This document shows, one piece after another, positions 25,814 through 35,309 of a stretch of DNA of 64,000 nt. This DNA is from Luteimonas saliphila (lineage in GTDB: Bacteria > Pseudomonadota > Gammaproteobacteria > Xanthomonadales > Xanthomonadaceae): the NCBI RefSeq assembly GCF_016774335.1, contig NZ_JAETWA010000037.1, positions 62,001-126,000 on the forward strand. The letters are read 5' to 3'. Position 1 is the first letter of the stretch, and each line of letters starts with the position of its first letter. The notes beneath the pieces are model-generated. The model was given only the letters and a program-made list of their open reading frames with translations. It did not search any database and was not told the origin of the DNA. The position numbers and the translations under genes were made by a program.

Positions 25814-27210
25814 AGAGCCTGTTGCGAACGATGCTGTGGGACTGGCGACTGTTGGCACGCAGCCGTGTCGGCGTGGTGGTGGCCTTGCTGACCGTCGTGT
25901 TCGCGATGCTGGCGAGCTGGAACGGCGCGCAGTTCGCCGGCCAATGGCAGGCGCAGGCCGAAGCCGCGACGACGTCGGCGGCGGAGGGGCGCACCCGGCT
26001 GCTGGACGCCATCGCCGCCGGAGACAGCTGGGCCGCGCCGGCGTTCAATGCCGAAAGCGCGATCGTGCTGCCGCCTGCGCCATTGGCCGACATCGCCAGC
26101 GGTCGCGCCGACCTCGACCCACGCGCGACCACCGCGTTCACCTTCCGCAAGCAGCACGAGCTGTTCCGACATTACGAAATCGACAGTCCGCTGGCGCTCG
26201 TGCAGGGTCGCTTCGACCTGGCGTTCGTGATCCAGACCCTGCTGCCGCTGCTGGTGATCGCGCTGGGCTATGGCGTGCTGGCCGAGGAGCGCGAAGGCAG
26301 GCTCGATCGCGTACTCGCCGTGCAACAGGTGCCGCTGCGACGCCTGCTGGCCGGCCGGTTGCTGGCGCGCGCCGCACTGCTGCTGGTGCCCTTGCTATTG
26401 GTGTTCGCGTGGCTATGGCTGTTCGGCGGGGCGCATGCGCCGGATCCCGCGCAACGCACGCTGCGGATGGGCTGGGCGCTGGCGCTGGCGGTCGGCTACC
26501 TCGCGTTCTGGTGGGCGCTGGTGGCGTGGGTGGGGACGTGGCGGTTGCGCGAAGGCCAGACATTGCTGGCATTGCTGGCCGCATGGGTGCTGCTGGTGCT
26601 GGCGCTGCCGGCGCTGGCCGGCCTGGTGTCGCGCGAACTGCACCCGCCGCCGTCGCGCTTCGAGCTGATCGCCACCGCGCGCGCGCAGGAGATCGCCGGC
26701 ATCAAGCGTGGGGCGGCGTTGCTGGGAGACTACGCGCACGACCATCCCGAACTCGATGCGACCGCGGGCAGCAACCTGCCGGCCTGGGCGACCAACCTCT
26801 TCCTGACCTCGCGCCTGGTGGACGAGGCGGTCGCACCGGTCGTCCGTCGTTTCGATGAAGCACTGGCCGCGCAGCAGGTCACGGTCGAACGCTGGCAGTT
26901 CGCGACGCCGGCCCTGATGCTGCAGCGCGGACTGATCGCCACCGCTGGCACCGACGAGCGTCGCCGCGGCGCGTTCATCGCGCAGTCGCGAGCGCACCTG
27001 GTCGACTTCCGCGAACGCACCGGGCGAATGATGCTCGGTGGCGAACTGCTCGACGCGCAGCGATTGCAGGCGCTGCCCACCTTTGCGTTCGTCGAACCCG
27101 ATGCCGCAAGCGCGTGGCGCGTCGTGCGCTGGCCGTTGTTCGTGCTGTGGGGGCTGGCCCTCGTGCTGTCGACGCTCGCACTGCGCCGGGCCGGGCGCGG
27201 CCCGGCCTGA
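25810..27210 (+). CDS. DUF3526 ABC-2 type permease (module B, second)
   Basis: 466 residues from ATG 25810. Same architecture as its partner: N-terminal helix (VGVVVALLTVVFAMLAS), soluble loop, helix block beginning AFVIQTLLPLLVIALGYGVLAEEREGRLDR, and C-terminal helix (WPLFVLWGLALVLSTLAL). Long soluble loops between the first helix and the core are typical of DUF3526. Together with the preceding permease and ATPase it would form one ABC exporter. The receptor gene follows after 186 bases containing a repeat. Confidence 0.85.
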   Translation: MKSLLRTMLWDWRLLARSRVGVVVALLTVVFAMLASWNGAQFAGQWQAQAEAATTSAAEGRTRLLDAIAAGDSWAAPAFNAESAIVLPPAPLADIASGRADLDPRATTAFTFRKQHELFRHYEIDSPLALVQGRFDLAFVIQTLLPLLVIALGYGVLAEEREGRLDRVLAVQQVPLRRLLAGRLLARAALLLVPLLLVFAWLWLFGGAHAPDPAQRTLRMGWALALAVGYLAFWWALVAWVGTWRLREGQTLLALLAAWVLLVLALPALAGLVSRELHPPPSRFELIATARAQEIAGIKRGAALLGDYAHDHPELDATAGSNLPAWATNLFLTSRLVDEAVAPVVRRFDEALAAQQVTVERWQFATPALMLQRGLIATAGTDERRRGAFIAQSRAHLVDFRERTGRMMLGGELLDAQRLQALPTFAFVEPDAASAWRVVRWPLFVLWGLALVLSTLALRRAGRGPA

Positions 27211-27245
27211 AAGCGCACGGAGCGGCAGCACGCCGACTCGCGAAT

Positions 27246-27308
27246 GTAGGAGCGCCCCATGGGCGCGACCGGGCTGGCACCGGCGTCGCGGGCATGGCCC
27301 GCTCCTGC
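27246..27308. repeat. inverted pair of GTAGGAGCG-type repeats
   Basis: GTAGGAGCGCCCCATGGGCGCGACCGGGC at about 27246-27274 is followed by its rough complement, CGCGGGCATGGCCCGCTCCTGCAG, ending near 27308. It is the same repeat type as at 3429-3549 and lies between the permease and TonB receptor genes of module B, where it could form an RNA hairpin that separates their expression. Confidence 0.7.
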
Positions 27309-27396
27309 AGAACGGGCTGGTCGATGTGCATGCCGTACCGGTGGTCCCCAAACCTTTTCCCAACTTCTTTCCCGCCTTCAGCAAGAGGAATCCCCG

Positions 27397-29478
27397 ATGT
27401 CCCAATGCCTGCGTGTCGCCACTGCACTTGCGCTCGCCAGCGTGGCAAATTCCGTCGTCGCCAACGACGACGGAACCACGATCGCAACCGCAACGGCAAC
27501 CGACCTCGACACCGTGACGGTGTACGGCAGGCCGCTGGGCCGCATCCCGGGCGAGACCGCGACCAAGTCCGGCGCCCCGGTGCTGGAAACGCCGTTCACC
27601 GTCAACATCGTGCCGCGCGAGCTGCTGGACCTGCGCAGCGTCACCAACATCGGCCAGGCCACCGAGACCATCAGCGGCGTGCAACGCACGATGGGGTTCT
27701 CCGGCAACCAGCGCTTCCGCATCCGCGGCTTCCAGGCGATCAGCACCCTGCGCGACGGCTTCCGCCAGAGCATGTCGCAACCGGAGATCGACCTGCAGGC
27801 GGTCGAGAGCATCGAGGTACTGAAGGGGCCGGCGTCGGCCCTGTACGGACGCTTCGAACCCGGCGGCGTCATCAACTTCGTGTCCAAGCGGCCGCAGCCA
27901 CAGTTCGCGGCGTCGGCCGCGCTGACCGTGGGCTCGGACGACCATGCCCGCGTCGGCGTCGACCTGACCGGACCGCTCGACGGGGAGGGCAAGTTGCTGG
28001 CGCGCCTCAACTTCGCCCACGAGGATTCGGACAGCTACCGCGACGGCATCGACAACCGCCAGACCTTCATCGCACCGACGCTGGAATGGCGGCCGGACGC
28101 GAACACCAGTCTGCTGGCGCGGCTGGAATACCTGGAGCGCGACGCCGCCTTCGATCGCGGCCTCGGCAACAGCCCGCTGTTCCTGCAGGTGCCGATCGGC
28201 CGCAACTATGGCGAGGACTTCATGCGCGTGCGCAAGGAACAACTGGTCGGCGCGCTGGAGTTCAATCGGGTGCTCAGCGCCGACTGGCGCCTGCGCGTGG
28301 GCGCGTACTGGTCGGACGTGGACGTGCCGAAAGAGGAGTTCTTCAACTACGGTTTCCCGACGCTCAGCGGCACCACGGTCAACCGCAACTTCGTCAGCTA
28401 CCGCGAAACGCAGAAGGACTCCACGCTGCAGGCCGAACTGTACGGCCGCTGGTCCACCGGCCCGGTGCAGCACCGGTTGATGTTCGGCGCCGAGCGCAGC
28501 GTCGATCGTCTGGCGTACCTGGGCGGGCGCATCTCTTACGGCAATCCCATCGACCTGTACGACCCGCAGCCGACCGGGCGGCCGGACAACTATCTCGACG
28601 TCGGCGACAGCCGCTACGAGTTCGAGGCCACGGCGCTGTACCTGCAGGACGAGATGTCCTGGAACCGCTGGCGGCTGCTGCTGGGCGGGCGCTATGAGCG
28701 CACCGACACGTTGGCGTTCTACACCGGCGGCGTCGACCCGGCCGTGACCCGTCGCGACACGCCGTTCTCGCCGCGCGCGGGCCTGACCTTTATGCTCACG
28801 CCGGACCTGTCGCTGTATGCCAGCTGGGCACGATCGTTCCGCAACGAGGCCGACGCCGGCCTGCTGGAAAGCGGCCTGACGCCCAAGCCCACGCGTGGCG
28901 AGCAGGTCGAGGTCGGCATCAAGTCGATCCTGCTCGATGGCCGCATGGAAGCCACGCTGGCCGCGTTCGACCTGCGCAAGACCGATGCGGTGGTCGCCGA
29001 CCCGGTGGACTGGAATCTGGTCATCCAGGCCGGCGAACTGCGCTCGCGCGGCGTCGAAGCCGAAATGTCGATCCGGCCGCTGGACGCATGGACGCTGGTC
29101 GCGTCCTACGCATACACCGACGCCACCATCCACGAGGATTCCGATCCCTTCATCGTCGGCAACCGGCTCGCCGGCGTGCCGCGCCACCATGCCAGCCTCT
29201 GGACCTCATGGGCGTTCGGCGGCGTGCTGTCGGGGCTGACCGTGGGCGGTGGCGTCTTCCATGCCGGCGAGCAGGCCGGCACCACCGCCAACACGCTGTT
29301 CCTGCCGGGGTACACGCGATTGGACCTGAATGCGCGCTACGCGTTCGGCGATGGCATCGACCTGCTGCTGAACGTCGACAACGTGACCGACAAGCGCTAC
29401 TACATCACCGGCGGGTTCGCGCAGCTCTATCCGCAGCCGCCGCGCGCCGTCCGGCTGACGTTGACCAAGCGGTGGTGA
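27397..29478 (+). CDS. TonB-dependent siderophore receptor (module B)
   Basis: 693 residues from ATG 27397 with AGAGGAA upstream. Signal peptide MSQCLRVATALALASVANSVVA, TonB-box-like LDTVTVYGRP, plug with TPFTVNIVPRELLDLRSV and IEVLKGPASALYGRFEPGG, and a barrel ending TLTKRW. It is of the siderophore receptor family without a signalling domain. It matches the module A receptor in plan, but here it is the last gene rather than the first. Ferric siderophore uptake is the family role; the actual ligand could be another metal complex. Confidence 0.9.
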   Translation: MSQCLRVATALALASVANSVVANDDGTTIATATATDLDTVTVYGRPLGRIPGETATKSGAPVLETPFTVNIVPRELLDLRSVTNIGQATETISGVQRTMGFSGNQRFRIRGFQAISTLRDGFRQSMSQPEIDLQAVESIEVLKGPASALYGRFEPGGVINFVSKRPQPQFAASAALTVGSDDHARVGVDLTGPLDGEGKLLARLNFAHEDSDSYRDGIDNRQTFIAPTLEWRPDANTSLLARLEYLERDAAFDRGLGNSPLFLQVPIGRNYGEDFMRVRKEQLVGALEFNRVLSADWRLRVGAYWSDVDVPKEEFFNYGFPTLSGTTVNRNFVSYRETQKDSTLQAELYGRWSTGPVQHRLMFGAERSVDRLAYLGGRISYGNPIDLYDPQPTGRPDNYLDVGDSRYEFEATALYLQDEMSWNRWRLLLGGRYERTDTLAFYTGGVDPAVTRRDTPFSPRAGLTFMLTPDLSLYASWARSFRNEADAGLLESGLTPKPTRGEQVEVGIKSILLDGRMEATLAAFDLRKTDAVVADPVDWNLVIQAGELRSRGVEAEMSIRPLDAWTLVASYAYTDATIHEDSDPFIVGNRLAGVPRHHASLWTSWAFGGVLSGLTVGGGVFHAGEQAGTTANTLFLPGYTRLDLNARYAFGDGIDLLLNVDNVTDKRYYITGGFAQLYPQPPRAVRLTLTKRW

Positions 29479-29565
29479 GCCTCGACGGCGATCAGTGATC
29501 CAATGACAGCTCGGTACCCCGAGTGCTGTCCGGAATGTCAGGCAGCACGCCCGAGGCGCGAGGCC

Positions 29566-30500
29566 GTGAAGCGGCGGCGTCCTTCCTCCGCCAGCCTTCT
29601 GGCGGTTGCCTGCCTGGGCATCGGCTTGCTCAGCCCGACCTGGGCGGAGCGCGAGCCGACTGCCGACGCATCCGGCGGCGCCGCAGAAGCGCTGCCGCGG
29701 CCAGCGCTCAACCACCTGTACGTCGTCCTGGATGCCGAGACGTTCGCTGCGCTGCGCGACAGTCCGTGGGTGGAGCGTGCGTTGGCCAGACCGGACGCAG
29801 GTCTTCCGCACTTCCAGCAACCCACCGATGACAGCGACCGCCTGTTTCTCCGTGGACGCAACACCTACCTGGAATTCTTCGCGCCCGGCAACCGCTTCGG
29901 CGAGCCGGTCGGCAAGGCGGGGATCGCAATGGGCTTGGACGCAGCCGCCGACCTTGAGGCACTGGAGCAGGCGTGGCGTGCAGCTTACGGCGCGGATGTG
30001 CGCCACTCCGAGGTGAAGTTCGGCCGCACGGATCCACTGGTGCCCTGGTACGACGCCATCCAGGTCGATGCCACCAGCGACAATCCCCGGCTGGTGCTAT
30101 GGGCGATGACAGGCCGGAATTCGTGTCCTGGTTGTCGGGAAATGCCGGGACAGTCCCCCGCACCCGCCGAGCCGACGCATTGGCCGTGCGATGGAAGGAT
30201 GGCCGGAATTTCGAGGACATCGTGGGGGTGAGCCTCGCGGTGCCGCGCCCGCTCCAGGACAGGATCGTCGACCAACTCCAGCATGCGGGCATGCAGCGCG
30301 AAGATGGCGCGGGCCGTATACGGCTCAGCGGGGACGACTGGTACCTGGTGCTCGAGTCCCACGATTCGAATGCATCCGGGCTGGAGTACATCGAACTACG
30401 TGCTGGCGGAACAATGGACGCGGGCTGCGGCTTCGCCCTGGGCAACTCGACGGTGAATATCGAACATTCCGTTCGAATGAGATGGCGGTTCGGGGCGCAG
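29566..30500 (+). pseudogene. DUF5829 family gene with a frameshift
   Basis: From GTG 29566 (an ATG at 29503 is in frame but would bury the signal peptide). The protein has a signal segment (SASLLAVACLGIGLLSPTWAE), then the DUF5829 opening LNHLYVVLDAETFAALRDSPWV and FAPGNRFGEPVGKAGIAMG. Near 30105-30115 the frame breaks: the first frame gives LVLWAM then nonsense, while the third frame continues PEFVSWLSGN...NFEDIVGVSLAVP...GNSTVNIEHSVRMRWRF. One inserted or missing base would explain this. The second part runs on without a stop into the dusA fragment. The gene trails module B. Confidence 0.7.
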
Positions 30501-30716
30501 CCGACGCAAGCCCTCCCACCCTGCGGACAGCAGGGCCGCCGGCACCCTCCCCGCACCGTCGTGTCGGGTCCATCGCCGGCAATGCCAGAGCCAGCGCGAC
30601 CCGCCTCGAGGGAACAGTTGGTGCGCCAAGCCCTCGTGCCGCCGCCTGCCATCGAAAACTCGCCGGAATTGATCGATCATACGCACGCCGACAACGGCGG
30701 AGCCGGGGCCAAGCAC

Positions 30717-30830
30717 TTGGATTTGCGCGCTACATCGCGATATGAGGCTTCCGTAAGCCTGTCGGTCGCCCCGATGATGGACTGGATCGTCATTCCAAAA
30801 AACCATACGTATAACAATCAGTTAGGCTGA
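30717..30830 (+). pseudogene. displaced 5' fragment of dusA at the left end of the element
   Basis: From TTG 30717 the frame reads LDLRATSRYEASVSLSVAPMMDW and then leaves the dusA sequence after the 25-base repeat. The intact gene at 51247 has SRYAASVRLSVAPMMDW at the same place. This is the original beginning of dusA, cut off by insertion of the element. The exact original start codon is uncertain. Confidence 0.75.
30762..30786 (+). other. attachment site, left end of the dusA element
   Basis: 25 bases (TCGGTCGCCCCGATGATGGACTGGA without change) identical to 51331-51355. The repeat codes for SVAPMMDW, the conserved FMN-site start of DusA, which is the known target of dusA-specific tyrosine recombinases. 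Confidence 0.85.
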
Positions 30831-31103
30831 TTGCCTCTTGCTGTGTTGCAAATGGGTTGTATCTGGCTGTGATCCGAGCGAGTCGCTCGCCGTATAGTGG
30901 TCCGAGGGGGCAAAGCCACATATGACGGGTTTCGTTGCCAGTAGTTTTTCGATCGTTAAACGCCGCTAGATCGGACGGCATAGCGGATTCTTGCCGGCTG
31001 GTAAGCGTGCATGAACGACTTCCCTCGTTCTGATCGAAACTAACCCAGCGTCGAACTCGTAACGCAGCACTGCTATTGGCCGGCGCGGCCGAGAGTTCTA
31101 AGT

Positions 31104-33071
31104 ATGGAAACGGGGGGTGGCATGTTCATAAGCGACCACGAGACTGCAACCGATATGTTGCAGTACGAGGCGATAGCCAAGACCGTCGTGAAGCTAATTC
31201 AGGGGAGCCCAGGCGTACCAGTAACGATAGGCGTGCACGGCGATTGGGGTGCAGGAAAGTCGAGCGTGCTCAAGATGACGCAGGCCGCGTTCGAAGGAAA
31301 GGATGGAGTCCTCTGCATCTGGTTCAACGGCTGGGCATTCGAGGGGTTCGAAGATGCCAAGACCGTTGTACTGGAAACGATCATCGATGAGATTAAGCGG
31401 GCGAGGCCGAAGGTACAGAAGGTCAAGGACGCGGCGAGAAAGCTGTTCAAGCGGATTGATTGGCTGAAGGCGGCGAAGAAGGCGGGAGGTCTTGCTTTTA
31501 CGGTTGCGACAGGGATGCCGACCTTCGGCCAAATCGGGGATCTGATAGGTGCCGCCAGGTCGGCGCTAGGGAAGAGTGCAGCGGACCTCACGCGAGAAGA
31601 TATCGAGGGGTTTGCAGACGAAACCACCGGTCTGTTCAAGGATGCGGAGGAGGACAGCGTTCCTGCGCACATACATGCATTCCGCAAAGAATTCGTCGAA
31701 TTGCTGGAGGCGGCCGAGATCAAGCAGCTGATCGTGATGGTGGATGACCTGGATCGCTGCTTGCCAGCGACCGCGATCAGCACTCTCGAGGCAATCCGGC
31801 TTTTCCTCTTTGTGGATCGCACCGCATTTGTCATTGGCGCGGACGAGATGATGATCGAATACGCTGTCAAGGAGCATTTCCCAGACCTGCCCCCCTCAGC
31901 TGGTCCCGTCAGCTACGCGCGCAACTATCTAGAGAAGCTGATCCAGGTTCCGTTCCGAATCCCCTCCCTTGGCGTAGCGGAAACTCGCACGTACATCACG
32001 CTTCTGCTGGTGGAGGCGGAATACGGCGCCGATAACGAAGGTTTCAAGAAACTACTCAGTGCGGCCCGAGAGGACATGCGTCGCCCGTGGTTAAGCCACG
32101 GCATCACTCCCCGGATAATGGAGGAATCAATGGGGAAGAATGTTCCCCAAGCAGCGGACCAGGCGATGGTGCTCGCGGGACAATTGACAGCAATGCTTGC
32201 CGAAGGAACTAAAGGCAACCCTCGTCAGATCAAGCGTTTCCTAAACTCCATGATGCTGCGAAAAGAGATTGGTGAAGCAAGGGGGTTTGGTGGAGACATC
32301 TCCATGAAGGTCCTCGGGAAGTTGATGCTCGCGGAGAGGTTTAAAGCGGACTTTTTCGAAGAAGTGGCGCGTGAGGCCAGCGCATCTGATGACGGCAGGT
32401 CGCTACGCCTTAAGCGGCTTGAGGAGTTCGTGGCCGCTTCCGGCGCGCTTGCTCCGGCGGAATCAACGAAACCTGGCACCCTTCTGCGAGGAAAGCCGGG
32501 CAAGCCATCGGTTCCTGAGGAGATTGAGGATTGGGTCAAAATTGACTGGATCCATACGTGGGCCTGCATTCAACCGCCGTTGGCGAGCATAGATCTTCGA
32601 CCCTATATCTTCGTCACCCGGGACAAGCGGATGTCGCTGGGCGGTGCCGGTGCGACATCGCAACTCGGACAGATCGCTGACGAGCTGATGGCCACTCCCC
32701 TGAAAGCAAAGACTGCCGCACAAAGAGCGCGCGATCTGACGGCGCAGGCAGTCAAGGAGCTTTTTGACACCGTGAGACTTCGGATCCTCGAAGAGGACGC
32801 ATTCTCCACTCAGCCGGCAGGAGTTGTTGGTCTGGTGGAACTGGTCAAAGTACGTCCAGAGTTGGAAGGATCCTTGCTTGAGTTTGCACAGGAACTCTCG
32901 GCAGACAAGCTTGGTGCATGGGCGCCGGCGGTCTTTGGCAACGTATTCACCGATCGCACCGTCCAAGGTGAGTACCAGGTGGTACTGAAAGGATGGTCGG
33001 ATCAGACCGATAACAAAACTCTCAAGAAGGCAGCAGAGCTCATCAGCCAGATCAAAGAAAAAAGGGGATGA
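31104..33071 (+). CDS. qatA: QatA, KAP-family P-loop ATPase of the Qat defence system
   Basis: 655 residues from ATG 31104; ATG 31122 (MFISDHETATD) is an alternative. Walker A GDWGAGKS (46-53), a FNGWAFEGFED segment typical of KAP NTPases, and Walker B VMVDDLDRC (DDLDR at 214-218). An intervening stretch near 129-152 is hydrophobic, as in the inserted region of KAP proteins. It is first of four adjacent genes in the order known for QatABCD, a system shown to protect against phages. It presumably supplies ATP-driven sensing or remodelling; the mechanism is not derived from this sequence. Confidence 0.9.
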   Translation: METGGGMFISDHETATDMLQYEAIAKTVVKLIQGSPGVPVTIGVHGDWGAGKSSVLKMTQAAFEGKDGVLCIWFNGWAFEGFEDAKTVVLETIIDEIKRARPKVQKVKDAARKLFKRIDWLKAAKKAGGLAFTVATGMPTFGQIGDLIGAARSALGKSAADLTREDIEGFADETTGLFKDAEEDSVPAHIHAFRKEFVELLEAAEIKQLIVMVDDLDRCLPATAISTLEAIRLFLFVDRTAFVIGADEMMIEYAVKEHFPDLPPSAGPVSYARNYLEKLIQVPFRIPSLGVAETRTYITLLLVEAEYGADNEGFKKLLSAAREDMRRPWLSHGITPRIMEESMGKNVPQAADQAMVLAGQLTAMLAEGTKGNPRQIKRFLNSMMLRKEIGEARGFGGDISMKVLGKLMLAERFKADFFEEVAREASASDDGRSLRLKRLEEFVAASGALAPAESTKPGTLLRGKPGKPSVPEEIEDWVKIDWIHTWACIQPPLASIDLRPYIFVTRDKRMSLGGAGATSQLGQIADELMATPLKAKTAAQRARDLTAQAVKELFDTVRLRILEEDAFSTQPAGVVGLVELVKVRPELEGSLLEFAQELSADKLGAWAPAVFGNVFTDRTVQGEYQVVLKGWSDQTDNKTLKKAAELISQIKEKRG

Positions 33072-33079
33072 GGTGACCT

Positions 33080-33934
33080 ATGGGGACATCAAAGGGATAT
33101 GGGGGGTCGCCCTCGGGACTTGTCCCCAGCTGGGTCGATAACACGGCAGCGGGCGCCGCGGCTCCTGCGGTCGTCCCCGGAGGTGGTGATGGTGCATCCG
33201 GAACTCCACCGGGTCAGCCGCCCAGAGTCCCAGCCGCGTCGCCGGATACTTCGTCTGCAGGCGTACTCAGTGGAGCAAAAGGCAACTTCACCCGATTTGT
33301 GCATAGCGGCGACTCGGCAACGTTAAGGCGAGCGGTATCGCAGTACGTGCGAAACGGCACCGGTTCGGCACGTAAGGCGGCGCGTCGGATGGGAGCTTCC
33401 CGAGGCGTTGGGTCACAGCTCCTGCAGGTCATCCGGGATATAAACAGTCAGGGTGCCACGGCGGCCCTGCAGCGCTTCAACTTGGGAAACCTCGCGGGGC
33501 GGCCGGCGGGGGATGTCTTTGTCGCGCTTGTAGAGGGAATTTGTCCCCCGGGCGGACGCCTGGACGAAGCGATCGCCAGACAGGCGCTGCTGGATGCCAT
33601 CGCCGATCTGGCCGAAGCGGGTGTCGGCCGCATCGAGGAGATGTCGTCAGAACAATTGTCTGAGTTCTTCCAAGACTTCGTCATTCGCACCATCGAAGGG
33701 CGCGTGATTGCCGACATAGGCAAGCATTCGATCGATCTTCCCGACACTGTGGACGGTGTTGAGAAAGTGCAGCAGCAGTTGCATGATTTTATCGCCGGTT
33801 GCGTCCGCGGCCATCTTGGCCAGCATTTCGACGGGCTCTCGGAGAAGACAGACCAGCAGGTTAACGAGCTCGTCGATAGGATTTACGAAGCCGCATTTGA
33901 GTTGGTCTCTGCAACCGCGGGAGACGTGGAATGA
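33080..33934 (+). CDS. qatB: QatB, Qat system protein
   Basis: 284 residues. The first 65 are low-complexity and rich in Gly, Pro, Ser and Ala (a probable flexible arm). The rest is helical, with TRFVHSGDSATLRRAVSQYV and ARRMGASRGVGSQLLQVI. It lies nine bases after qatA and overlaps qatC by four bases (ATGA). Position and the region from 'GAKGNFTRFVHSGD' agree with QatB. Its role is not known beyond being required for Qat defence. Confidence 0.85.
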   Translation: MGTSKGYGGSPSGLVPSWVDNTAAGAAAPAVVPGGGDGASGTPPGQPPRVPAASPDTSSAGVLSGAKGNFTRFVHSGDSATLRRAVSQYVRNGTGSARKAARRMGASRGVGSQLLQVIRDINSQGATAALQRFNLGNLAGRPAGDVFVALVEGICPPGGRLDEAIARQALLDAIADLAEAGVGRIEEMSSEQLSEFFQDFVIRTIEGRVIADIGKHSIDLPDTVDGVEKVQQQLHDFIAGCVRGHLGQHFDGLSEKTDQQVNELVDRIYEAAFELVSATAGDVE

Positions 33935-35304
33935 GTAGGCAAGCGATCGTTTTTCGTATCGGCGCCGACGATACTAGGGCGGTTCGACCGAGGCTTTCAG
34001 GAGCACATGTAACCGAAATCCATTACGACGGCCTTGCTGACATAGATCATCTGCTCGGGGGCATGCTGGGAAAGCTTGAGAAGTTGAGCTTGCAGCCATC
34101 CGAGATGTCATTGGATCTGGCTGTGTTGGCGGCCGCGGTGACGGCGGCTGATACGCGTGTTGAGCGAGGTGTCGAGGCACAAGATGGATGGACGAGGGAG
34201 TTGGAGGTCTGCATTCCCGTTCGCGACCAGCAGACATGGGTCCGTGCAACGCCACTCTTGGAGAAAACGCTCAACTTCTTGACCGGAGACATTTGGACAC
34301 TGTCCTTTCGAGCAAGATCCCGGTCCGTAGAACGAATCCTTGAGCCATTCACGGAAACCCATGCCGAAAAGCCAACATCGGTATGCCTATTCTCCGGCGG
34401 TCTCGACAGCTTCATTGGCGCGGTCGACCTGTTGGCAGAAGGCGAGAGCGTTCTGCTCGTCAGTCACTATTGGGATAGTGTCACCAGCAAGCATCAAGAA
34501 TTCTGCCTTACTGCTCTTGCAGAGCGGTTCAAGGATGTCCCTTTCTACTCCGTGCGTGCCAGAGTCGGATTCGCCAAGGGGACGGTGGATGGTAGCTTGA
34601 TGGAAAATACCCTGAGGGGGCGTTCATTCCTGTTCTTTGCGCTGGCGGCGATGTCGGCAGATGCGATTGGCGGAGAGATCACTATTCATGTCCCGGAGAA
34701 CGGGCTTATCTCTCTCAACGTGCCGCTAGACCCGTTACGCCTGGGCTCTTTAAGCACTCGAACCACGCATCCGTACTACATGGCAAGATTCAACGATCTC
34801 CTGGCTCAGCTTGGGCTGGGATGCTCATTGCACAACGCCTATCGACACATGACAAAGGGAGAGATGGTGGAGCAATGTGCGGATCAAGCACTACTCCGAG
34901 CACAGGCGGCCAATACTATCTCGTGTTCTTCTCCTGCCAACTCGCGTTTCTCTCCTGACGAGGAACGGAGACAATCAAAGAATTGCGGGCATTGCGTTCC
35001 TTGTCTGATTAGACGCGCTGCGTTGAAGAGGGGTTTAGGGGAGGACGGGACGGAGTATCAGCTCGTCGATCTAGAAGCTACTATCCTCGATAGCAAGAAG
35101 GCTGAGGGTCAGCATGTTCGTTCGTTCCAGATTGCGATCGCCAGACTAAGGAGCAAGCCTGAGCGTGCCCGCTTCGATATCCACAAGCCTGGACCGTTGG
35201 TAGACTTTCCGAACGATTGGGACGACTATGAGGCCGTGTATCGCGACGGCTTGGAGGAGGTGGCCAGTCTCCTTGAGAACGTGGAGGCGAGGCCCCTAGA
35301 CTGA
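33931..35304 (+). CDS. qatC: QatC, QueC-like protein of the Qat system
   Basis: 457 residues, about twice the length of QueC owing to an N-terminal domain of 140 residues. The ATP-pyrophosphatase loop SGGLDS is at 155-160. PENGLISLNVP follows at about 255-265. The zinc site is C332 with CGHCVPC (C352, C355, C358). QueC makes preQ0 from carboxy-deazaguanine; the Qat version is thought to act on a defence-related substrate, perhaps modifying a protein or nucleic acid. All motifs intact, so probably active. Confidence 0.9.
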   Translation: MSRQAIVFRIGADDTRAVRPRLSGAHVTEIHYDGLADIDHLLGGMLGKLEKLSLQPSEMSLDLAVLAAAVTAADTRVERGVEAQDGWTRELEVCIPVRDQQTWVRATPLLEKTLNFLTGDIWTLSFRARSRSVERILEPFTETHAEKPTSVCLFSGGLDSFIGAVDLLAEGESVLLVSHYWDSVTSKHQEFCLTALAERFKDVPFYSVRARVGFAKGTVDGSLMENTLRGRSFLFFALAAMSADAIGGEITIHVPENGLISLNVPLDPLRLGSLSTRTTHPYYMARFNDLLAQLGLGCSLHNAYRHMTKGEMVEQCADQALLRAQAANTISCSSPANSRFSPDEERRQSKNCGHCVPCLIRRAALKRGLGEDGTEYQLVDLEATILDSKKAEGQHVRSFQIAIARLRSKPERARFDIHKPGPLVDFPNDWDDYEAVYRDGLEEVASLLENVEARPLD

Positions 35305-35309
35305 CAGGC

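Noticed and set aside
24077..25858. 593-codon open frame on the minus strand
   Set aside because: Opposite the DUF3526 permease; Gln/Arg-rich, no motifs.
26413..29190. 925-codon open frame on the minus strand
   Set aside because: Antisense of the module B permease and receptor; composition is that of reversed GC-rich coding DNA.
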